Shown one piece after another: positions 55,114-64,000 of a DNA stretch of 64,000 bases. The notes below the pieces were generated by a model. The model saw only the letters and a program-made list of their open reading frames with translations, was not told where the DNA came from and searched no databases. Source of the stretch: Platerodrilus igneus. Its lineage: Eukaryota; Arthropoda; Insecta; Coleoptera; Lycidae. Numbering within the stretch: the stretch's first letter is position 1; every line of letters starts with the position of its first letter. The stretch covers positions 6,728,001 through 6,792,000 of the forward strand of contig JARFIW010001469.1 in the NCBI GenBank assembly GCA_036346225.1. The letters run 5' to 3'. The translations under genes and the position numbers were made by a program.

Positions 55114-56653
55114 TGTAACAACCCGATTTTCAATCGCTTTGTTGAGCATAAATTTTATAATTATTTTTTATATAATGTTACGCTACTGTGTACCAATTCT
55201 TATAGTATTAATAGTTGACACAATTTAATTATCACTTGTATATTTCACGAATCGTGGTGGAATTATATGTACGTTTTACAAAGCCTGCATAGACCGTGGT
55301 GGAATAACCTCATACAAGCGAATTCTTCTATATTTTAAAAAGCTTTCGTTTTACATCTACGGTACCTGGGATCGCATAATATTTACAATACAATGTATTG
55401 AGAGGGTTTAGTTTCTGGTATTTAAAACATATGATGCGGCCGCAGGGCCGGACGAATTGATTGGGGGTTTGCAGGAATGTGGTGAGATGGAAAGAAACGG
55501 CCATGATTCCAGGTTTTTTTTTTATGCGTGTCTTTGGGTGTAGACGTGTTTGAGTGTTGCTTAGAACACGTAAGTACTTATTTTGTTTGAAAGGACATAT
55601 ATTTTTAATAATGCAAGTAACACTTTGATATAAATTTCCTCCTGATAGATACTACATCGATTTATGTAGACCATTATTGAATTGTAACGAGTTAACCTGA
55701 GTATTAATTCTGGGTACCGGTGTACATACATTATCGGGCCTGTCAAATAATTGTTACTTCTTTATGAACAACGTTTCCCGCGAAGTTATTTTGTTGTTTT
55801 GTGTTATGAATATTTACAAATGGTTGGTTACAAAGACTTTTCATTGTTGTTTTTCTTTGTAAAAGTAAGAAATGGTTTAACACAAGATGTACAGCATTAA
55901 TATATTTGTATAAATAACGTTTCGCTTTTATACTATACTTACAAATACTTTTTTGTAATATATTGCATCTGTGCACAATATTAATTTTATTAGTATAATT
56001 TTAAAATAGATTCTTGTACTTTTTGTATTAAACGCTGATGCAGACATTTGATAAGGTGTGGTATTGCGTCTATTTGGAATTTTTAGTTCTGTTTTATCAA
56101 TTAGCATAGTTGCTTGTAAAACAAGTAATCTGTAAACAATTAAAAATAGGATATGCAATCTTATTAGTGCTTTTGCTAAATTAATTAAAGGTATTAAGTT
56201 AATCATAGTTAGGCTAAGGTTAGGTATACGTGACGACGTGCACGTCCCTAGATAACAATTAGGTTAGATAGAATTACGTTTATTTTATGTCGGAATAGTG
56301 GGCCCTGTAGGCCTTATTTCATTTCGAGTCAAGACTGTTTATATATTTGTTTATATATGCTTTTCCTGACGGTCGATGGTATAATAAAATGTTATTTCTT
56401 TTTTCTAAACTATGAAGTTTATTTCATGATTACTTTTATTAGGTATCAGTGCCTTTCCGCTGATTGGCGCCCATGTTTATTATATATTGATGATTTTTCT
56501 TCATATTGCATAATTGGTAAGTACAAGCAAGGTTTTAGTTATGAGTTTGAACCACGACCTACGCCGCTGAGTTTTAGTCTGCCTGGCCTTAATTAACCGT
56601 CTCGACTGGTCTTCACAGTTCCACGACGGACGGTTGATTATGTAAATATTACA
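55114..56653. mobile_element. 1540-bp TG...CA element, probable solo LTR
   Basis: The ends are TGTAACA... and ...TATTACA, so they start TG and end CA with a short inverted repeat (TGTAA/TTACA), and a 4-base CTAG duplication flanks them. Comparison with RTE copy 1 proves that exactly this segment was inserted. It has no open frame with a family motif and no internal repeat that would mark two LTRs. This fits a solo LTR left by recombination between the two LTRs of a retrotransposon, though 1.5 kb is long. A non-autonomous DNA element is less likely given the TG/CA ends. Confidence 0.8.
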
Positions 56654-56657
56654 CTAG
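56654..56657. repeat. CTAG target-site duplication, right
   Basis: Second copy of the CTAG found at 55110-55113; RTE sequence resumes directly after it. Confidence 0.9.
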
Positions 56658-57849
56658 GTAGCAGAAATCCTTAACCTCTTGTAAGTTCTCATTGCCTATT
56701 TGTATTCTTGTTTTTGATTTATTTTTCCCTCTTTTGCATATTATAACTTTAGTTTTATTTTTGTTAATTTTCATACCATATCTCTCAGTTAGAACCGTTT
56801 CTATTTCATTAAGAGCAGCTTCTAACACTTCTTTGCTAGATGCCAATACCACTACATCATCTGCAAATCTAAGCATATCAATCTTTTGTTCCTGCACAGT
56901 AATTCCAAATGTCTTCCTGCATTTGACAGTATTCATTGCCTGTTCAATGTATAAGGTAAACATTAATGGGCATAAGGCACATCCTTGTCTCACTCCTTTA
57001 CTAATATTTACTTCTCTACTTTCCTGCTTTGATTCTATTACTGCTGTTTGCTCTTTGTATAAGCAATGTACTATCCGTCTATCCCTAAAACTCATTCCAA
57101 TCTTTTTGAGTATTACAAGCGTTTTTTTCCATTTTACATTGTCAAATGCTTTTTCCAGATCTACAAACCTTGTCTCTGTCATACATATAGCTCACAATTT
57201 GCAAGAGACATTCTGTTACTGCTTGTCCAACGACTTTTAGAGTTTCTACTTACACTTTATGTGTACCCAGTGCTTTCCCATTTTTCAGACCTTGTATTGC
57301 TAATTCAAACTCATATCTAAGTATAGGATATCCCAAGTCATCATTTTCAATATCTGATTCCTGCTCTAGTGCTGCTAGTTCCTTTCCTGAATATAAATTC
57401 CCTATATATTCCTGCCATCTAACTGCTTTCTCTACATTTTCTATAATGACGTTTCCTCCCGCGTTTTCTATATGGTTATATATCTCTAAAATTAATTCTA
57501 ATTAATTTGTATGGTTCGTCTGTCTTTCCTATTTCCATCTTAGTTTGTACCTCTTTGCACTTTTCATCAATCCATCGCTCTTTAGCTTTCTTGCATTTGC
57601 GAATAGTTTCCCATTTTATGGCTTTGTATCTCTGTTTTCCTATTTCGTCTCATCTATTTTTGTATTTTCAAATTTCTTCTATTAAATTCAGGATATCCTT
57701 TGTTAGCCATGGTTTCTTATTTTCTTTTTGTGTGTACCCCAGGATATCTCTGGCCGCCATGTCTAAGCTGGATTTAATGTTATTCCATTCTGTTTCTACT
57801 TCTTTAGTATCAGAAAATTTCCCGATATCTTTCAGCAATTCATTAAACT

Positions 57850-58690
57850 TTTATAATCTTTCGTGGATATCTTTATCTTTTAGCTTCTCAAAGTCACAGT
57901 GCCTTTTTTCGTGTCTCATTTTCAGATTTTTAAATTTATGTGCGGTCTTCATAATTACGATGTTGTGATCAGTGTCTATATCTGCTTCTGGGTAGCTTCT
58001 ACAGTCTTTTACTTGATTTCTAAGCCGTTGTTTAACAATAATGTAATCTATTTGATATCTTCCTATCTTTCCTGGCATCTTCCACGTGTATCGTCTTATA
58101 GCATGATGTTGAAATAATGTATTTGTGATGGTTAAGTTGTTCTTGTCGCACAATTCTACCTGCCTATTTCCCTGTCATTTCTCGTGCCTAAACCAAATAA
58201 ACCTACTATCGCCCCTTCCCTACCCACAGGCTTCTTCCCTAGCCTTATCTACTACTGCATTAAAATCCCCTGTAATTATTAAATTTTCATGTCCTTTTAC
58301 GTATCTTAGTATGTCTTCGATATCTTTGTAGATCGCCTATATCTCTTCCTCACTGTAGCTAGAGGTGGACATGTATACTTGTATTATTACTGTATTTACC
58401 GGTTTAGATTCTAATCTAACCATGAGTATACTTTCGTTCTTTTGTAAGTAGTTTTCTACACGTCGTCCTATTTTTTTTCGCATAACTATTCCCACACCCG
58501 AATTTTTTTCCTCTAATCCTGTATGAATTACTCTGAAATCTCCATCTCAAAAATCCTCCGCCTCTGGCCAGCGGACTTCGCTGATTCCTACTACGTCTCT
58601 TGGTAACCTATCCATTTCGCGTCTCAGGTTCTCTAGCTTACCTACTTGTTTCATACTTCTGACATTCCACGCTTTGACTTGCAGAATGTT
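57850..58690 (-). pseudogene. RTE copy 2 endonuclease, decayed
   Basis: The frame 58153-57851 has LFQHHAIRRYTWKMPGKIGR, YQIDYIIVKQRLRNQVKDCR and SYPEADIDTDHNIVIMKTA (Asp-His end of the domain). The N-terminal half (58680-58160) is recognisable by alignment to copy 1 (LENL, EVRWPEA and GDFNAV equivalents) but has stops and a small insert near 58210. Upstream, 59047-58690 holds the family's conserved 5' text (PHSDLREVTTSGD). Confidence 0.82.
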
Positions 58691-59120
58691 CACGGATTTT
58701 TTTTATACTTTCGGATCACATCCCCCGAAGTAGTCACCTCCCGAAGATCCGAATGGGGGTCTATTTTACCTCTGAAATTTTTTACCCAATAGGATGCCAT
58801 CATGTTTACTAACAATTTCTGTACGCAGTGCACTTGGGAGGTAATGTGGTGGTTTCTCGTTGCCTTTACACTGCAGTAGTGTGTCATAGAATGTCATAGC
58901 AAGCTCTATGGTGTCTGCCACTCTAAGTACCGAAAAAGCTACTGCCCTCTTTCGGGGACCTGTCTTAGTCTGGTTCCTCACTAAAGACCCCACTAATTTG
59001 GATAAACGTATAGTTTGGCTCTTTAGCTCATTGAAACCGCAAGCCATTCTACCTCTTCTAGTATTTTAGAACTTCGTCAAAATGCAGGTCCGTTCAGGAT
59101 GCACAATAATAATAGATGAT

Positions 59121-60529
59121 CATATTAGTATATTCTAGATGTGTTTTCTAATGCTCCACCGAAGCTACAACATTGGCTAGAAAGCAAGTTTTTTTTACCC
59201 AAAAAATTTTTGAATTTTGTCGAACCTCTGCTGTTCGAAGCAAGGTAGGGATTTTTAACGTGCGTAACAATACTCGCACACGGGACCTCCATTTTACCTC
59301 TCATCCGAACGACGGCATATTTTTGTGAAAAATGCTCGCCTAACATTTTTCAAGCGGACTGTGTCGGGATTCGAACCCGGGACCTTGGGAGTAGTAGTCA
59401 CACGCATACCAACTACGCCACGGAGCTGCCCATATTAATATACCCTACATGTGATTTTCTAATGCTCTACTCAAAGGTACTACATTGGTCAGGAAGCGAG
59501 TTTTTTTACCTGAAAAAGTGTTGATCTTTGCCGAATCCTTGCTATTCCAAGCAAGGTAAGGATCTTTAACGTGCGTGACAACACTCACACACGGGACCTT
59601 CTTTTTACCTCTCATCCGAACCGAGGACGTATTTTTGTGAAAAATTCTCGCCTATCGTTTTTCAAGCGAACCGTGTCGGGATCATTAATATACTTTATAT
59701 GTGATTTTCCAATGCACCACCCGAGGGTACTACATTGGCCAGGAAGGGAGTTTTTTTTATCTGGAAAAATTTGGAATTTTGCCGATCCCTTGCTGTTCCA
59801 AGCAAGGTATGGATCTTTAACGTGCGTGACAACACACGCACACGGGACCTCCATTTTACCTCTCATCCGAACGTGGGTGTATTTTTATGAAGAATGCTCG
59901 TCTAACATTTTTAAAGCGGACATTTGATTTTCCAATGCTTCACCCGAAGGTACTACATTGACCAGGAAGCGAGTTTTTTTTCCTGGAAAATTTGGAATTT
60001 TGCCGAACCCTTGCTGTTCGAAGCAAGGTAGGGATCTTTAACGTGCGTGACAACACTTACACAAGGGACCTCCATTTTAATTCTCATCCGAACGTGGGCG
60101 TATTTTTGTGAAAAATGCTCGCCTATCATTTTTCAAGCGGACTGTTGGGATTCGAACCCGGGACCTTGGGCGTTGTAGTCACACGCTTACCAACTACGCC
60201 ACGGAGCCGCCTCATATTAATATACCGTGCATTTATATTTCCAATGCTCCACTAGAAGGTACTACATTGGCCAGGATGCGAGTTTTTTGTTGCCTGGAAA
60301 TTTAGAATTTTGCCGAACCCTTGCCGTTCCAGGCAAGGTAGGGATCTTTAACGTACGTGACAACACACACACACGGGACCTCCATTTAACCTCTCATTCG
60401 AACGAAGCCGTAATTTTTGTGAAAAATGCTCACCTGTCATTTTTCAAGCAGTCGGCCGTGTCGGGATTTGAACCCAGGACCTTGGGATTCGTAGTCTTAC
60501 GCTTACTACATTGATCCACGACGACGCCT
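59121..60529 (-). mobile_element. Head-to-tail array of five tRNA-derived SINE units
   Basis: Units at about 59121-59430, 59431-59682, 59683-59920, 59921-60212 and 60213-60529, all on the minus strand. The complete units (1, 4 and 5) have a tRNA-like head with box A (TGGCGTAGTTGGT) and box B (GGTTCGAATCC). The body reads, on the plus strand, GGATCTTTAACGTGCGTGAC, ACACGGGACCTCCATTTTAC, CTCTCATCCGAACG, and the tail ATATTAATATG. Units 2 and 3 lack the tRNA head. The body resembles a conserved central domain I recall from widespread metazoan SINEs, but I cannot name the family with certainty. Confidence 0.85.
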
Positions 60530-60689
60530 TATATATATATACTGCACCCTCTAATAAATGAAATATATTTCAGAATTAACTTGAGTGTTATTCAAGGAAA
60601 GAGCTATGTTCAGTTGAAAAGGTCTATGTGAGGAAGTGATTCCATATATTTCCGAGCATAGTTTCTCGCGATGAAAAGTAAAATTTTTA

Positions 60690-61560
60690 CATTAAAATAT
60701 AATGTGATTTATATTCCTTATTTCGCCACACTCGCATGAGGATCTTCATTTTTCCTAATTTTATGTAGATTCCGCGCATAGCCCATGTCCGCTTTTCAAG
60801 CGGAATATAACGCGTTTATAATCTCTACCTGTATATTTCAGTCCTGTGTTATTGGTAATTGTAGCCGAACTGAACCACAGGTATCTTGGAGGAACAGGTT
60901 CGTTCGACCTATAAAATTTTCCTAAGATATTTCCCGAGTAGTTCATTGTCCAGTTAGATTTGCAGAACGATTTAAGAAGTAAGAAGTAAATATCAGTATG
61001 CATATACAAGGATCGGTCAATTTCTGGTAGGCTTTTGGCAAATTTTGCGAGTCTGTCGGCTTTTTTATTTCCAGTAATGTTACAATAAGTTTTAACCCAT
61101 TGAATTTAATTACAAATCCCGTTTGCTCTAACATACTTGCCATCTGGAGTACATTTTTCTGAATAAATGAAAAATATGCGTTAAACTTAATATGTTTCAA
61201 ACTGAGTAGGCTACTTTGGATATCGCTTATTATCAGTGCATTTCTTGATGTGACTTTTTCTGAATTGAGAAACATATTCTAATGCTTTCCACAAAGAGAA
61301 TAATTGTTCGAAAAAGACTGAATATTTATCATTCAAACGATAGTAGCAATGTTTATTTGATAGAGAAACAAACACTGCACAGCCTACTTTCACTGCAAAA
61401 ATCGACGCATCAGTGAAAAATTTTTGGTAGTTTAGATACCTCGAATTCATTAATAATTTATATTCTTGTTGTTCCATATTACTAGTGTAGCAGGGAATAT
61501 AAATATCCTCTATCTTCTTTAACAAATCAAAATCCAACGAATAAAAAGGAATTTTGTCTT
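60690..61560 (-). pseudogene. LINE RNase H and C-terminal zinc knuckle
   Basis: RNase H motifs: YQKFFTDASIFAVKVGCAVF (first Asp, about 61420), FFEQLFSLWKALEYV (Glu), ALIISDIQSSLLSLKHIKF (second Asp, about 61225) and TGNKKADRLAKFA (last Asp, about 61060, in a shifted frame). The C-terminus YKRVIFRLKSGHGLCAE, then after a shift DP.CECGEIRNINHIIF (about 60740), matches the C.CG.....H..F knuckle of LINE ORF2 proteins. The domain degrades template RNA. At least three frameshifts. Confidence 0.82.
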
Positions 61561-62060
61561 CGGAAGCGACCTCTTTTACATGGGTTCAATAAAGACGTAG
61601 TTAGATAACTACAGGATCATTTTTAATTATTCAATGCCTGTGTTTTAGGCTTAGCATAACTAGATGTTGGATCTTTTTAGCGGTAGGGGACGAAAAGCTT
61701 GCTTTTTAATAATGAACTTTTGAGCTAAGAATTACTGTCGGTGTCGGAGTGGTAACTCCAGTGCTTCTGCCAAAACGAGACATCATTTGGTGTGCTCTTT
61801 AAGAATCCGAAACATATTTTTATAACATTCCGTTGTATAGCATCTAACTTTGTAAGCAAAGTTGTAAGGCGTCTCCATAAAAAATGGAACCAAAATCCAA
61901 AGCGGATCTAATGAAAGACCGATAAAATTGAAGACCATTAGACTGATCAGTACCCCAGTTATTATGGCACACATTTCGCAGTAACCGATTTCTCTTTTGA
62001 GCTTTATTTTGAAGGTATGAGATGTGTTCCTTTCATGGTAATTTTTTATCTAAAAATATC
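61561..62060 (-). pseudogene. LINE RT thumb fragment
   Basis: Minus strand: EIFLDKKLP*KEHISYLQN (about 62050), then NWGTDQSNGLQFYRSFIRSA and LDFGSIFYGDA (about 61950-61880), and in another frame LDAIQRNVIKICFGFLKSTP. This is the I/Jockey-clade thumb (usual text: L.LYRSLIRS.LDYG..VYG). The palm with the catalytic loop is absent. Confidence 0.8.
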
Positions 62061-62129
62061 TCAAGAAATGAACAGAAGTTTTATGTGGAAACGTATAACT
62101 ACCGAAAAACAAGATTCCCACTCGTGTTG

Positions 62130-62470
62130 TGGAAAGAGTGAGTTCGGAGGAACATATACCGAATATATAGACAAGACTTTTCTCTCAGATCAGGAAATTT
62201 CTATACCCGTTATTTCCAAATTGTTTAGTTGCGGATCAAGAATAACAGTAAAAGTAAAACTTTTTCTCAACAATATAAGGACACCTCCCGCCTCTACCTT
62301 GCGGCCGTCGTTTCTAGACGATATTTTATTAAAGGGCTTGAACCATGTTTCACAAATTAATGCTACATCTATATTATTATAGTCTAAAATGTTTTTTGGT
62401 GAGCCCTTATTTGAGTAAATGGATCTAGGCCTCTAGGGTTCCACTGAATTACTGGGAGAACCGCCCTTTT
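62130..62470 (-). pseudogene. LINE endonuclease N-terminal half
   Basis: Starts VIQWNPRGLDPFTQI (about 62455; family IxQWNCRGL), then IDVALICETWFKPFNKISSR (catalytic Glu, about 62370) and GRKVEAGGVLILLRKSF, ending KVLSIYSVYVPPNSLFPQHE at about 62130. The Asp-Asn and SDH motifs that should follow are deleted. It joins RT thumb sequence. Confidence 0.82.
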
Positions 62471-62883
62471 TAAGAATACTATTTTTTACTTGTATTTTCA
62501 ATTTTACATGGGACGATTTATCCGTGAAAGAATCTTTTAAACTACTTAAATCCATGGGACATTCTAAAATTATGTTAATTCACTTTTCGATCCTATTTTC
62601 GTTTCCTAGGCACACACCATTGCCTAGACGTGGTTTAGGAACTGAAATAATCTCTTTATGTTGTCTAAACAAGTCTGACTGGTAATTATTATTCATTTTC
62701 CTTTTCTTATTTATAGTTATTTTATCCAAATGTAATGGAGGTGTATATCCTATAGGTGGTAATCTAGTAGGTGTAGATGAAATATTACTGGATGTAATTT
62801 ATGCGTAGCTTGTTTCCAATTTATGAATCGCATCTTTGAATGAGATATTTTCTTCCGCCATTTTTTTGCTTAACTGCTTTTGT
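62471..62883 (-). other. ORF1 tail to ORF2 start of the LINE
   Basis: Stops in all frames. Lys/Asn-rich scraps near 62700 may be the end of ORF1. Confidence 0.35.
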
Positions 62884-63533
62884 TTACCGTAAAGTGAGCA
62901 GTTTTTTCTTCGCTAAGTGAGGTTCTTTACAAAGAATGAAGTTTATATTTGCAATATTGCAGTTGACTAGTGCTTGATCGTCGCCGCACTTAGGGCATCT
63001 AATGAGACTTTTGCACAAATTCTCTCCATGACCATAGCGAAGACATTTTTGACATTGCACCACGTTTTGCATAAAAGGTTTTACATCTTAACACAACCAT
63101 ATAAGCCAAAGTTAGAAGGAAGCTTTTGACCCCTAGAGGTAAGCAAAATAGATGTTTTAGGTACAAAATTTACTGCTTTATTTTCGTTAATTACCCGTCT
63201 GTTCAACCTTCGAACCCGTTTGATTTTAAAAACTTCCCATTTAATAGAACCAAGGAAAGATTTTATTTCATCTTCACTAATATCAATATCAACTGATGTA
63301 ATTATACCGAGCCGAGGTAAGAGAAATGTAGGTGTATAGCCCTGAAGGTTATTTTCCTTTAAAAATTTAGCAAATGCAAGCTCATTAGCACTTTTAAACG
63401 TTCTCATTTCAATAGGAACTATCATGATGCCGGTCTTTTAATATTAATTATGTTACTAAAAATGTTAGAATCACTTCCAAATATCGATCTGCCTATAGAT
63501 ATCTGTGGAAGATTTTTAATATTATCGTCTATA
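62884..63533 (-). pseudogene. LINE ORF1 with CCHC knuckles
   Basis: From 63533 the frame reads SIGRSIFGSDSNIFSN; the frame 63425-63081 reads ANELAFAKFLKENNLQGYTP, LPRLGIITSVDIDISEDEIK and VFKIKRVRRLNRRV. After a frameshift the frame 63072-62884 has VVQCQKCLRYGHGENLCKSL and RCPKCG, a CCHC knuckle and the start of a second. This arrangement (low-identity RNA-binding region, V..CF.CLR.GH....C) is ORF1 of I and Jockey LINEs, similar to retroviral nucleocapsid knuckles. The start codon side is lost at the hAT-like insertion. Confidence 0.82.
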
Positions 63534-63605
63534 GTCGCTATACTCAACCTGCGGCCCGCGGGCCGCATGCGGCCCGCGGAGGCTTTTTGGTTGGCCCAAT
63601 TATTA
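63532..63605 (+). mobile_element. hAT-type transposon terminus
   Basis: CTCAACCTGCGGCCCGCGGG, then CCGCATGCGGCCCGCGGAGG, matches the widespread end of ZBED-related hAT transposons (usual start CAGTGGTTCTCAACCTGCGGC). It includes the perfect 16-base palindrome GCGGCCCGCGGGCCGC at 63551-63566. It cuts into ORF1 of the neighbouring LINE. The first bases (TAGTCGCTATA) are worn, and the other end lies beyond the window or is lost. Confidence 0.7.
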
Positions 63606-63688
63606 AACTAGGTAGTTACAACTTATTTGTAAACAACTTCAAATTTCGATATCAATAATTTGCTTAAATTGGAAACGCAAACTATCCT

Positions 63689-63807
63689 AATCTATGGTGG
63701 CGCAAACGATACGGAATACGCGGCGCGGGAATCCCCTTAAAGGTCTGTAATCTATGGTTGCGCGAACGATACGAAATACGCGGCGTCGGGAATCCCCTTT
63801 AAGGTCT
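63689..63807 (+). repeat. 60-bp tandem duplication
   Basis: TCTATGGTGGCGCAAACGAT, ACGGAATACGCGGC and GGGAATCCCCTTAAAGGTCTG occur at 63691 and again at 63751 with a few substitutions, a 60-base period. The second unit runs into the hairpin element. Confidence 0.92.
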
Positions 63808-63938
63808 GGTCACGCGCAAACGCGGACGGCGGGGCGACTTGCGAAGCTAAACATTGCTTGTCATGTGTAATGAGACGTGTGTTTTACTAATTGGCAAGTC
63901 GCCCCGCCGCTCGTGTTTGCGCGTGGCCAGACCGTAAA
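63798..63938. mobile_element. Hairpin MITE with about 45-bp inverted repeats
   Basis: Left arm 63798-63842 (TTTAAGGTCTGGTCACGCGC... GGGGCGACTTGC) pairs with right arm 63893-63938 (GGCAAGTCGCCCCGCCGC... CCAGACCGTAAA), with a 50-base loop. Only a few mismatches. Arms and loop together make about 141 bases, typical of a foldback miniature element. The tip of the left arm (AAGGTCTG) is also present at the end of the upstream 60-bp unit, so the duplication may have involved the element end. No coding capacity. Confidence 0.85.
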
Positions 63939-64000
63939 ATCCATGGACCTAAGTGCGTGTCGCTTTGATTGTCGATCGAAACTAAACTTGTTATAAATTT

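Larger units (their letters stand above)
54583..57500 (-). pseudogene. RTE copy 2 reverse transcriptase, split and deleted
   Basis: The frame 57182-56649 has FVDLEKAFDNVKWKKTLVIL (palm A), GVRQGCALCPLMFTLYIEQA, MLRFADDVVVLASSKEVL (catalytic FADD, about 56860), KINKNKTKVIICKRG and LQEVKDFCYL, where the solo-LTR-like insert interrupts the codon run. The thumb and C-terminus resume at 55109-54583 in decayed frames. Upstream of palm A, about 280 bases present in copy 1 (the QFGFRRNRGTRE block) are missing. Non-functional, but the palm is well preserved. Confidence 0.88.
53532..59104 (-). mobile_element. RTE-type LINE copy 2, interrupted by a TG...CA element
   Basis: Same family and orientation as 21388-25701. 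AATAATAAT flanks it (53523-53531 and 59105-59113), a low-complexity but consistent target duplication. It shares the three 3' modules (starts near 53532, 54246 and 54583), RT and endonuclease, and the 5' region to 59104. It differs by the 1540-base insertion at 55114 and by an internal deletion of about 280 bases at 57165, between the RT fingers and palm. Subtracting the insertion leaves about 4.03 kb, which equals copy 1 (4.31 kb) minus the deletion. Confidence 0.9.
60540..63533 (-). mobile_element. I/Jockey-like LINE with RNase H, internally deleted
   Basis: Minus-strand order: ORF1 (63533-62884), endonuclease start (62470-62130), then directly the RT thumb (62060-61560), RNase H (61540-61000) and a C-terminal zinc knuckle (to about 60690). 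Most of the endonuclease and the RT palm are missing between about 62130 and 62060. The 5' end is cut by a hAT-like terminus at 63535. The 3' end abuts the SINE array. Confidence 0.8.

Noticed and set aside
55561..56206. Minus open frames inside the TG...CA insert
   Set aside because: Three overlapping short AT-rich frames without retroviral or transposase motifs; not evidence of coding capacity.
56692..58331. Plus-strand open frames up to 182 codons
   Set aside because: Antisense to RTE copy 2.
59571..60514. Plus open frames of 65-118 codons
   Set aside because: Run through SINE units; the similarity between them reflects the repeat, not coding.
59345..60520. tRNA genes (box A and box B present)
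   Set aside because: The tRNA-like parts are repeated heads of a SINE, without a proper cloverleaf and always joined to the same body.
62017..62382. 121-codon plus open frame
   Set aside because: Antisense to the LINE endonuclease and thumb junction.

Overview
This window is AT-rich arthropod genomic DNA, most likely from an insect with a large, repeat-rich genome. The call rests on its transposons: Penelope-like, BEL/Pao, Ty3/gypsy, mariner, piggyBac, hAT, several LINE clades and tRNA-derived SINEs. It also rests on GT-AG intron borders and the lack of any bacterial-style gene. I cannot name the species. Almost every coding stretch I recognise belongs to a mobile element, and all are broken. 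The only non-transposon-like coding remnant is a decayed two-exon fragment at 3833-5161.

Layout. 0-5.2 kb: a BEL/Pao integrase scrap (minus), a near full-length but broken Penelope-like element (plus), and the two-exon pseudogene (minus). 5.2-16.4 kb: gene desert with two tRNA-like SINE pieces, (TA)n tracts and two tandem-repeat arrays. 16.4-17.4 kb: two Penelope 5' ends facing each other as an inverted repeat, with a short RTE tail wedged in. 18.6-19.9 kb: a LINE deleted internally so that ORF1 runs into the end of ORF2. 21.4-25.7 kb: a full-length RTE-type LINE (minus) with an 11-bp target-site duplication. 26.3-31.9 kb: GC-richer repeats, a LINE C-terminus and a fairly young 4-kb LINE (plus), inserted in a repeat whose unoccupied copy lies at 34.7-35.4 kb. 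35.4-35.8 kb: piggyBac transposase C-terminus. 38.65-45.96 kb: a Ty3/gypsy element (minus) split by a 3.9-kb LINE (minus). 46.4-48.1 kb: a LINE fragment (plus) split by a complete but dead mariner. 49-53.5 kb: mostly anonymous, with tandem repeats. 53.5-59.1 kb: a second RTE copy, split by a 1540-bp TG...CA element with a CTAG target duplication (probable solo LTR). 59.1-60.5 kb: a five-unit head-to-tail SINE array. 60.5-63.5 kb: an internally deleted LINE with RNase H (minus). 63.5-64 kb: a hAT-like end, a 60-bp duplication and a hairpin MITE.

No genes cooperate in a host pathway here; the relationships are insertion history. The clearest results are the nested insertions with readable target duplications, and an RTE family whose 3' end carries three diverged tandem modules in both full copies.
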